Assembly (NCBI RefSeq): GCF_002311515.1
Contig: NZ_DCAO01000098.1
Span: forward strand, 56,883 to 61,961
Direction: 5' to 3'
Source: Thalassospira sp. UBA1131
Lineage (GTDB): Bacteria; Pseudomonadota; Alphaproteobacteria; Rhodospirillales; Thalassospiraceae
DNA length: 5,079 bases
The position numbers and the translations under genes are program-made. Under the pieces are notes generated by a model that had not been told where the DNA came from, ran no database searches, and saw only the letters and a list, made by a program, of their open reading frames with translations. Of the stretch, positions 1-5,079 are shown piece after piece (within the stretch, counting starts at the first letter, position 1; each line of letters opens with the position of its first letter).

Positions 1-1040
1 GGCTGGAAGTTTCCGTTATCCGAAACGCGGATCGTCAGGCAGTCATCCGGGCTTTTGGTAATCAAGACCGAAACAAGCGACGCATTCGAATGCAGCACGG
101 CATTATTGATGGCTTCCTGACAGATACGAAAGACTGCGATGCGGGTTGTTTCAGGCAACAGGTCAATCGCCCCGTCTGTCTGATCATCGACCTTGAAGCG
201 CATTGCGCTGTCATAGCTTACAGCCCGTTCCAGATGCGTCTGGACAGCATGGTGGAAGCCAAACAGGTCAAGAATCGATGGGATCGAGGTATCAATGATA
301 TCGCGCAGACCCTGGATCATGTTTTGGACTTGCTGCTGCAGCCTTAGATACTGTGCTTCGCTCAGCCCCGGACGAAGGTCCCGTGCAATGCGTGTCAGGT
401 CAGCCAAAGTTTGATCATGCAAATCCATACCGATGCGCTGGCGTTCGGCCTCAAGCGCGTCGGTAAGGCTGAGTGCGCCAAGCCGCAGACCTTCTTCGCG
501 TGCAAGGATTTCAGCGCGAATGATCGCCTCCTTGTTGGCCTTTTCGTTGGCGCGCAAGGCATAGAAATACGGCGCCAGCATGTCGGCCAAAATGCGCATC
601 TGCTCAAGATGACTCTCGTCGTAGAAATCTTCCTTTTTCGAAGAACAATTCAACGATCCAACGACTTCACCCAGAACCTTCATGCCGACACTGACGCGGC
701 TGCGAAGTTCGTGGTCAATAATCGGCGCACTTACCGCGCCCGGGAAAAGGAAACGGGGATCCTCAAGGGCATTTCCCGTCAATAGATGGTCGGTCTTACC
801 CAGCAGAATGTCGCGGATAGGCGCCTTGCGCACATGGGAGCGCATCTTGCTCCAGGCTGTTTCGACGCCAACCTCATAGGCCGTCGCCCACCTTTTGTCC
901 GTGTCAATCAGGCACACATCAAGGTGGTCAAACTCGATAATCTTCTCGATCTCGGTTTTGACCGAGCTGAGCGCCGAGTGAATATCAAGGTTCCCCGCAA
1001 GCAAGTTGGAGATGCGAAGGTAATGAGCAAGATCCGACAT
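1..1040 (-). CDS. Soluble GAF-domain sensor histidine kinase, NarL/NarX-type (HisKA_3), C-terminus cut by window edge
   Basis: The reading frame is open from the ATG at 1040-1038 to the window edge, giving 346 complete codons. In order it shows an N-terminal GAF-like sensor domain (about residues 15-155), a charged helical linker (about 155-195), and a HisKA_3 phosphoacceptor helix with ERQRIGMDLHDQ, where His208 is the expected phosphorylation site. An HATPase_c domain follows, with N-box QEAINNAVLHS (Asn313) and G1 box VSDNG (Asp341, Gly343). The G2 box and the C-terminus lie off-window. No hydrophobic segment is present, so the kinase should be cytoplasmic. The start is fixed by GGAGGA at 1049-1054 (8 nt spacer) and an in-frame TGA upstream with no other start between. 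Family knowledge: such kinases phosphorylate a LuxR/NarL-type response regulator, not visible here. One oddity is that the phosphatase motif DxxxQ reads D209-QTL-A213. The gene is divergent from the sugar transporter operon, so a regulatory link is possible but inferred. Confidence 0.93.
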   Translation of the reverse strand, partial: MSDLAHYLRISNLLAGNLDIHSALSSVKTEIEKIIEFDHLDVCLIDTDKRWATAYEVGVETAWSKMRSHVRKAPIRDILLGKTDHLLTGNALEDPRFLFPGAVSAPIIDHELRSRVSVGMKVLGEVVGSLNCSSKKEDFYDESHLEQMRILADMLAPYFYALRANEKANKEAIIRAEILAREEGLRLGALSLTDALEAERQRIGMDLHDQTLADLTRIARDLRPGLSEAQYLRLQQQVQNMIQGLRDIIDTSIPSILDLFGFHHAVQTHLERAVSYDSAMRFKVDDQTDGAIDLLPETTRIAVFRICQEAINNAVLHSNASLVSVLITKSPDDCLTIRVSDNGNFQ

Positions 1041-1048
1041 GAGTGGTT

Positions 1049-1054
1049 TCCTCC
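1049..1054 (-). promoter_or_regulatory. Ribosome binding site of the sensor kinase gene
   Basis: On the minus strand GGAGGA stands 8 nt before the ATG at 1040-1038. It is a near-perfect Shine-Dalgarno sequence, and with the upstream in-frame TGA it decides the kinase start. Confidence 0.8.
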
Positions 1055-1090
1055 AGCTCTTCGATAATATTCACAGGCATTTCTCTTGTC

Positions 1091-1106
1091 TTGCGGGAAC
1101 CCGCAA
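1091..1106. promoter_or_regulatory. Perfect 16-bp palindrome, candidate operator upstream of the kinase gene
   Basis: TTGCGGGAACCCGCAA has 7-bp arms around a central AA and lies 50 bp upstream of the kinase ATG. A perfect 7-2-7 palindrome in a divergent promoter region is typical of a binding site for a dimeric regulator. As RNA its 2-nt loop is too tight for a full-length hairpin, and there is no U-tract, which argues against a terminator. The protein that binds it is unknown. An autoregulating response regulator or a local sugar-responsive repressor are both possible. Confidence 0.4.
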
Positions 1107-1368
1107 CTTGGATGCGTAACACCGTATGCGTTCTGCGGAAACTGCTCTTTACGATTTAATCAGAACTGATGAAGATTGCGCCATGGTTTGGTGTCTGGTT
1201 TTCAGGCATTGACCAAACTTTGCCGCACGACGGTAAAGAGCCAAACAAAAACAATAAGTCACATGCTGACATCAGGGGGGAAATCTCGATTCACGCCAAA
1301 ACGGCATGAATACGAAATTTCTCTGAAAATACCAGAAGAACCGACCCTTGTGATCATTGATCAGAAGG

Positions 1369-1394
1369 CTCGTCGTCGGCATGCGACAAACGAG
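1369..1394 (+). repeat. Imperfect inverted repeat in the probable leader of the transporter operon
   Basis: The arms CTCGT/ACGAG (5 bp) and GTCG/CGAC (4 bp) are separated by a small internal loop (C opposite AA) and close a 5-nt GCATG loop. It could be an operator or an mRNA hairpin about 90-110 nt before the binding-protein ATG. The function is unknown and chance occurrence is possible. Confidence 0.3.
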
Positions 1395-1467
1395 ACGTCA
1401 AGAACTTGCACAATGCGGGCAGGGGCGCTGACCTGCTGAGGAAGCGATAAAGAACAGCGCATCCAAC

Positions 1468-1474
1468 GGGAGGA
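1468..1474 (+). promoter_or_regulatory. Strong ribosome binding site of the binding-protein gene
   Basis: GGGAGGA lies just upstream of the ATG at 1480, with GGAGG 6 nt from the start codon. This is the strongest translation signal in the operon, fitting the high abundance expected of a periplasmic binding protein. Confidence 0.8.
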
Positions 1475-1479
1475 CTACC

Positions 1480-2592
1480 ATGAAAAAATTACTGACGATG
1501 ACGACAGCCACTGTCGCATTGATGATGACCGCACAAGTTGCGTTTGCCGGGCCAAACACTGTTGCTGGTCCGGGTGCCGATCCGGCGTGCTTCACACCGG
1601 TTTCCGATGATACTGCCTATTTCCAGTGGCCTGCGCGCGAAGGGCCATACAAGATTGCGCTTGTAAACGGCTTCATCGCCAATGACTGGCGCGTTCAGAT
1701 GATCGCAGTCGCAAAGGCCTATGCCGCACAGCCGGAAGTCGCGGCCGAGATCGAAGAATTCAAAGTTGTGTCGGTTGGTGAGGACATCGCCGCACAGATT
1801 GCCGCGGCCAACAACTTTATCGATCAGGGCTTTGACGCCATTATCATTAACGCCAACAACACGCGCGCATTTGGATCGGTGGTGCGTAAAGCCAATGAAG
1901 CCAATGTTGTCGTTCTGTCGTTTGACAACGTGATTGATGATCCCAACCAGATCGCAATCAACGTTGATCAGAAAGGGCTGGGTATGTCGGCCGGTAAGTT
2001 CCTTCTGGAACAAAGCGGTGATGGCCCTGCCAAGTTCCTGCATGTCCGTGGCCCGGCTGGCCAACCCGTCGACATCGCACGTAATGAGGGTTTCCATGAG
2101 GTGATCAAGGAATCCGGGCGTGATATCGAAGTCGTCGATGTTGTCGGCAACTGGGCGCCTGGTGACGGACAAAAAGTAACGGCAGATGCCATTGCGGCCG
2201 GCGGTGTATTTGACGGTATTTACGTTCAGGGCGGCTCACAAGGTGTTGCCACCGCAATGCTCGATGCAGGCGTGTTCAAGGCCCCGATTTCTGGTGAAAC
2301 CGAGAACGCATTTCGTCAGCTTTGCAACAGCGCAGAACTGAGCTGCCAGTCGGGCGGAACGGGACCGGCACAGTCATCTGTGACCATCAAAACCGCAATT
2401 GCGGCCTTGAAGGGTGAAGTCGTTCCGTCAGAAATCGCGCTTCCGACCTCGATTTCCTATTCCCCGTTCAAGGAAGGTGTCGAGATGTTCCCGAAACTGC
2501 CGGGCAGCTTCTTTGCGGGTAACAATTTCGAAGCCTGCAACATTGGCTTTACGGCTGAAGAAATCGCGTCTCAGACAGGCGAAAACAACTAA
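1480..2592 (+). CDS. Periplasmic sugar-binding protein of a CUT2 (ribose/xylose-type) ABC importer
   Basis: This 370-residue protein is the substrate receptor of the importer and should act in the periplasm. Residues 1-23 form a classical Sec signal peptide: KK, a hydrophobic stretch, then AFA before Gly24, with no lipobox cysteine. The Peripla_BP_4 fold starts at about residue 56 with YKIALVNGFIANDWR. Other family landmarks are IIINANN (121-127), VLSFDN (145-150), VRGPAGQPVDIARNEGF (189-205, with the conserved Arg201) and GNWAPGDGQ (223-231). The usual ribose-protein Asn-Asp pair and the Asp of the VGFDG motif are not seen; the equivalent stretches read VQGGSQG (249-255) and SGETEN (271-276). 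A sugar or polyol other than ribose is therefore likely, though not identifiable. The mature protein has four cysteines (37, 282, 289, 353) that could form disulphides. It is the first gene of the operon and is followed by a strong stem-loop. Confidence 0.95.
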   Translation: MKKLLTMTTATVALMMTAQVAFAGPNTVAGPGADPACFTPVSDDTAYFQWPAREGPYKIALVNGFIANDWRVQMIAVAKAYAAQPEVAAEIEEFKVVSVGEDIAAQIAAANNFIDQGFDAIIINANNTRAFGSVVRKANEANVVVLSFDNVIDDPNQIAINVDQKGLGMSAGKFLLEQSGDGPAKFLHVRGPAGQPVDIARNEGFHEVIKESGRDIEVVDVVGNWAPGDGQKVTADAIAAGGVFDGIYVQGGSQGVATAMLDAGVFKAPISGETENAFRQLCNSAELSCQSGGTGPAQSSVTIKTAIAALKGEVVPSEIALPTSISYSPFKEGVEMFPKLPGSFFAGNNFEACNIGFTAEEIASQTGENN

Positions 2593-2607
2593 CAACAATA
2601 GACGTCC

Positions 2608-2645
2608 GGGTACCGTCGATGCCGTGCATGGCGTCGACGGTACTC
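2608..2645 (+). promoter_or_regulatory. Intercistronic stem-loop between binding-protein and ATPase genes
   Basis: The arms 2608-2623 and 2630-2645 can pair over 16 bp (core GTACCGTCGATGCC with GGCGTCGACGGTAC, two G-U wobbles, no bulge) around the 6-nt loop GTGCAT. No T-run follows (the next bases are AATAAAG), so a strong intrinsic terminator is unlikely. Family knowledge: such structures after binding-protein genes often protect the upstream mRNA from 3' exonucleases or cause partial attenuation, so that receptor is made in excess over ATPase and permease. That role is inferred here. The structure ends 9 nt before the ATPase ribosome binding site and leaves it free. Confidence 0.75.
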
Positions 2646-2654
2646 AATAAAGTT

Positions 2655-2658
2655 AGGA
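2655..2658 (+). promoter_or_regulatory. Ribosome binding site that decides the GTG start of the ATPase gene
   Basis: AGGA (in TTAGGAAAAC) precedes the GTG at 2667 by 8 nt. It is weaker than the site of the binding-protein gene and is combined with a GTG start, consistent with less ATPase than receptor being made. Confidence 0.6.
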
Positions 2659-2666
2659 AAACTGCC

Positions 2667-4232
2667 GTGTCAGAGAGCAAATCTCCTTATCTGTTATCGA
2701 TGTCGGGCATCACCAAACGTTACGGTGGTGTCCGCGCACTGGAAAATGTCAGCTTCGATACGCACCGCGGATCAATCCATGCATTGCTTGGTGAAAACGG
2801 CGCAGGGAAGTCGACGCTGATCAAGATCCTTTCGGGCGTTGTGCAGCCCGATAGCGGAACGATCGAACTTGATGGCAACACCGTAAGCTTTGCAAATCCG
2901 CAACAGGCCAATGATCTGGGCGTGTCGTGCATTTTTCAGGAATTGTCGCTTTTGCCGGACCTGACAGTGGCCGACAATATTGGCATTACCCGTCCGCCAC
3001 TTAAATTCGGAATGATCGATTATCGGGCCCAGCGCCGCATCGCCGAAGAGGCCCTTGCGCGTGTGGGCGGCGAAAACATTGATCCAATGGAAACCGTCAG
3101 CAATCTTTCACTGTCGCGGCGTCAGATGGTGGAAATCGCCAAGGCACTGGCACGTAACCCCAAAATTCTGATCTTAGATGAAGCGACGTCTGCCCTGACG
3201 GCGGCCGATGTCGACAAGGTCTTTAAGATGCTTCATCGGCTTCGCGATGAAGGGATGGCGATCATCTATATTTCGCATCGCATGCCCGAAATTGCTGAAC
3301 TGGCCGATACCTGTACGGTTTATCGCAATGGCACGAAAGTCGAGACATTCAAAAACGGCACAAAATCGGACAGTGCCGTTGTCGAGATGATGATCGGTCG
3401 CGAATACAGCAGTGTCTATCCGGCAAAAAGCACCCGACCCACCGCAACCAAGCCGATCCTGAAGGTCAAAGACTTTTCCTGGAACGATGAACTTAATGGC
3501 ATCGATCTGGAAATGCGGCCGGGGGAAATTGTCGGGCTCGGCGGTTTGGATGGGCAGGGGCAACGACAACTGCAATTGGGGCTGTTTGGGACCCTGATCG
3601 GGGCGAGCGGATCAGTGGAAATCAATGGCGCGCCGGTTAAGTTGAATAGCCCGAAAATGGCGAAGTCAGATGACATCGGCATTGCTTTGGTGCCCGAAGA
3701 CCGCAAGTACGAAGGCCTGATGTTGTCAACGACCGTACGTGAAAACCTGTCTTTTGCCGCGGTCGAAAAAATGAGCCGGATGGGCGTTGTTGATAAACGC
3801 GCAGAAGAGGCCGCGATTGACGAGATGATCGCACTCCTCAAAATCAAGGCAGATGGCATTGATGGCCCTGTCGGGGCGCTATCCGGGGGGAACCAGCAGA
3901 AAGTCGTTATCGGCAAGTGGCTAATGACCAAGCCACGCATCATTCTGTTGAACGATCCGACGCGCGGAATTGATGTCGGCACCAAGCAGGAAATCTATCA
4001 ACTCTTGCAGAAACTAGCGGCAGAGGGATGTGCAATCCTTTTGTATTCAACCGATTACGACGAGCTCATTGGCTGCTGCGACCGAGTGCTGGTGATGTAT
4101 GACGGCAGGATCGTTCGAACGCTTGCCGGCGATGACCTTAACGAAACAAATCTGGTGTCAGCCGCGCTTAACCTGCCGGAACAGGCAGCAAAACGAACTG
4201 AACCAAAAAAACTACAGGAAGCGTCGCTATGA
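2667..4232 (+). CDS. Double-domain sugar ABC transporter ATPase (RbsA/XylG/MglA-type)
   Basis: The protein has 521 residues from the chosen GTG start, against about 500 for RbsA, and hydrolyses ATP on the cytoplasmic face to power sugar import. Domain 1 has Walker A GENGAGKST (42-50), Q-loop Gln91, signature LSLSRRQ (147-153), Walker B ILILDE (167-172) and H-loop His204. Domain 2 has a degenerate Walker A GLDGQGQRQ (293-301, no GKS/T), canonical signature LSGGNQQ (405-411), altered Walker B LLNDP (427-431) and no H-loop histidine (Thr462 at that place). Only one of the two composite ATP sites therefore looks complete. The GTG at 2667 is chosen because AGGA lies 8 nt upstream. The longer in-frame ATG at 2619 sits inside the left arm of a stem-loop and has no ribosome binding site. 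The downstream permease ATG overlaps the stop by 4 bp, implying translational coupling. Confidence 0.95.
   Translation: MSESKSPYLLSMSGITKRYGGVRALENVSFDTHRGSIHALLGENGAGKSTLIKILSGVVQPDSGTIELDGNTVSFANPQQANDLGVSCIFQELSLLPDLTVADNIGITRPPLKFGMIDYRAQRRIAEEALARVGGENIDPMETVSNLSLSRRQMVEIAKALARNPKILILDEATSALTAADVDKVFKMLHRLRDEGMAIIYISHRMPEIAELADTCTVYRNGTKVETFKNGTKSDSAVVEMMIGREYSSVYPAKSTRPTATKPILKVKDFSWNDELNGIDLEMRPGEIVGLGGLDGQGQRQLQLGLFGTLIGASGSVEINGAPVKLNSPKMAKSDDIGIALVPEDRKYEGLMLSTTVRENLSFAAVEKMSRMGVVDKRAEEAAIDEMIALLKIKADGIDGPVGALSGGNQQKVVIGKWLMTKPRIILLNDPTRGIDVGTKQEIYQLLQKLAAEGCAILLYSTDYDELIGCCDRVLVMYDGRIVRTLAGDDLNETNLVSAALNLPEQAAKRTEPKKLQEASL
4216..4220 (+). promoter_or_regulatory. Ribosome binding site of the permease gene, inside the ATPase gene
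   Basis: AGGAA lies 8 nt before the ATG at 4229, within the last codons of the ATPase gene. Together with the ATGA overlap it supports this permease start and translational coupling. Confidence 0.65.
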
Positions 4233-5079
4233 CTGTGAGCTCAGAACCAGCAGATCTGGTTTCTCGACAAAAATACTTCGGCTGGGTGGGCCGCCTGTCG
4301 GCAGCACAGCGCGGTATTCTGATCGCAATGCTTATCTTTGCCACCATGTTCATCGTTTATGGCTGGAAGCAGGCTGCGGGCCTGACGCCCAACATGATAA
4401 ATACCGCGGCCAACAAGGGCGCATTGCTGGCACTTGTCGCCATGGCGCAGACCCTGCCGGTGATTACCCGCGGGCTTGACCTGTCGGTCGGGGCGACATT
4501 CGTTCTGGCGAACTGCCTTGCGTCGACGATTGTCGTTGATGGGCCGATTGCAACTACGTTCGGCATTTTTGGTGTGCTGTTGCTTGGGCTGGCTTGTGGG
4601 GCCGTAAATGGCTTGATTATCGTCTATGGACGGTTGCAGCCGCTGATCGCGACACTGGCTACCAGCGCGGTTTATTTCGGTATTGCGCTTGCCGTTCGAC
4701 CCCAGCCGGGCGGATCGGTCAATTTTGAACTTGCCGACTTCATGACGCGATCATCTTTTGCCGTCCCGCATAGCGTTTTGCTGTTGCTGGCCGTCGTTGT
4801 GTTCATCTGGATCCCGTATCGCCGATCAGTTTTGGGAAGGGCCGCCTTTGCCATCGGTTCATCCGAACAGGCGGCGTATATGTCCGGAATTCCGATCAAT
4901 CGAGCAAAGATGTTGGCCTATACCCTAAGCGGGTTGCTTGCATCGATTGGCGGGATCCTTTTGACAGCACTGACCTATTCCGGGGCTGCGAAAATGTCGA
5001 TTGCCAATGAGTACACACTCAACTCCATCGGCGCAGTTGTCATTGGCGGCACGTCTTTGTTTGGCGGTGTCGGCAGCGC
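4229..5079 (+). CDS. Sugar ABC transporter permease (RbsC-type, BPD_transp_2), C-terminus cut by window edge
   Basis: The frame is open from the ATG at 4229 to the window end, 283 complete codons. Family members usually have about 320-350 residues, so roughly 40-65 are missing. The protein forms the inner-membrane channel, as a homodimer in this family. Visible landmarks are a first membrane helix at about 29-46, the family motif TRGLDLSVGA (80-89), further hydrophobic segments with GAVNGLIIVYGRLQPLIATLAT, and the cytoplasmic coupling motif GSSEQAAYMSGI (from about residue 210), which contacts the ATPase. The hallmark NSIGAVVIGGTSLFGG lies near the cut end. The gene overlaps the ATPase stop codon by 4 bp (ATGA). 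A second permease or catabolic enzymes may follow off-window. The family call is firm and the substrate is unknown. Confidence 0.95.
   Translation, partial: MTVSSEPADLVSRQKYFGWVGRLSAAQRGILIAMLIFATMFIVYGWKQAAGLTPNMINTAANKGALLALVAMAQTLPVITRGLDLSVGATFVLANCLASTIVVDGPIATTFGIFGVLLLGLACGAVNGLIIVYGRLQPLIATLATSAVYFGIALAVRPQPGGSVNFELADFMTRSSFAVPHSVLLLLAVVVFIWIPYRRSVLGRAAFAIGSSEQAAYMSGIPINRAKMLAYTLSGLLASIGGILLTALTYSGAAKMSIANEYTLNSIGAVVIGGTSLFGGVGS

Larger units (their letters stand above)
1041..1479. other. Divergent intergenic regulatory region without a convincing gene
   Basis: These 439 bp separate the start codons of the kinase (minus) and the binding protein (plus), so both promoters must lie here. 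I see no tRNA, no insertion-sequence ends and no convincing small gene. The visible structure is: a perfect 16-bp palindrome at 1091-1106; shorter palindromes ATCAGAACTGAT (1159-1170) and CAAGAACTTG (1399-1408) with the same GAAC core; TGATCATTGATCA (1351-1363); and small potential hairpins at 1369-1394 and 1419-1460. A possible sigma70 -35 (TTGACC, 1209-1214) faces the transporter, but no good -10 follows, so I do not call a promoter. Regulation by the product of an adjacent gene is inference. Confidence 0.75.

Noticed and set aside
90..1067. Plus-strand open frames across the left part
   Set aside because: They lie antisense to the histidine kinase, whose frame is open throughout and carries clear H-, N- and G-box motifs. 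They show no family features.
1209..1237. Possible sigma70 promoter: TTGACC, 17-bp gap, GGTAAA
   Set aside because: The -35 is good but the -10 matches the consensus at only three of six positions, so it is not supported as a promoter.
1351..1363. TGATCATTGATCA palindrome as a specific operator
   Set aside because: It is built from two copies of the common self-complementary TGATCA word, which also occurs elsewhere in the window as part of coding sequence. There is no independent support.
1176..1439. Possible 87-residue plus-strand gene in the divergent region, starting with TTG
   Set aside because: It has no Shine-Dalgarno sequence, a TTG start, a composition unlike a folded protein (many Arg/Thr/Lys), and it overlaps the expected promoter region of the transporter operon.
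1489..2172. 227-residue minus-strand open frame
   Set aside because: It is antisense to the binding-protein gene in the region encoding its conserved core, and the translation shows no recognisable motif. It is a codon-bias shadow.
2608..2656. Intrinsic terminator after the binding-protein gene
   Set aside because: The stem is strong, but no T-run follows and two co-functional genes continue downstream. It is kept as an intercistronic stem-loop instead.
3416..3985. 189-residue minus-strand open frame
   Set aside because: It is antisense to the ATPase gene, has a Ser/Pro/Arg-rich composition and no motif. It is a shadow.
1..5079. CRISPR array, transposon ends, phage or toxin-antitoxin genes
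   Set aside because: No spaced direct repeats, transposase motifs, target-site duplications or small toxin/antitoxin pairs were seen on either strand.

Overview
The window holds two divergently transcribed units separated by a 439 bp regulatory gap. It looks like an ordinary accessory locus of a Gram-negative bacterium with moderate GC. Protein style, codon choice and Shine-Dalgarno sequences suggest an alphaproteobacterium, possibly Rhodospirillales or Thalassospira-like. That placement is inference from general resemblance and was not tested by a search.

Left part (1-1040, minus strand): a soluble sensor histidine kinase with a GAF domain, a NarX/NarL-type dimerisation domain (HisKA_3) and the start of an HATPase_c domain. 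Its C-terminus runs off the left edge. It has no membrane segments, so it should sense a cytoplasmic signal. No response regulator lies in the window; if one is linked it is beyond position 1.

Middle (1041-1479): a gene-free divergent regulatory region. It contains a perfect 16-bp palindrome near the kinase start, smaller palindromes with the same GAAC core, and several small potential hairpins in the probable leader of the transporter operon.

Right part (1480-5079, plus strand): an operon for a ribose/xylose-type (CUT2) sugar ABC importer, in the order periplasmic binding protein, double-domain ATPase, permease. The permease is cut by the right edge. A strong stem-loop sits between the binding-protein and ATPase genes, and the ATPase and permease genes overlap by 4 bp (ATGA). 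The binding protein should capture a sugar or polyol in the periplasm, the permease dimer should pass it through the inner membrane, and the ATPase should drive transport. The substrate cannot be named from sequence alone. A plausible but unproven reading is that the divergent kinase, with an off-window regulator, controls the transporter or the catabolic genes beyond it.

Nothing here clearly amounts to an undescribed system. The best leads are the kinase's altered phosphatase motif, the 16-bp palindrome, the strongly asymmetric ATP sites of the ATPase, and the unusual ligand-site motifs of the binding protein.
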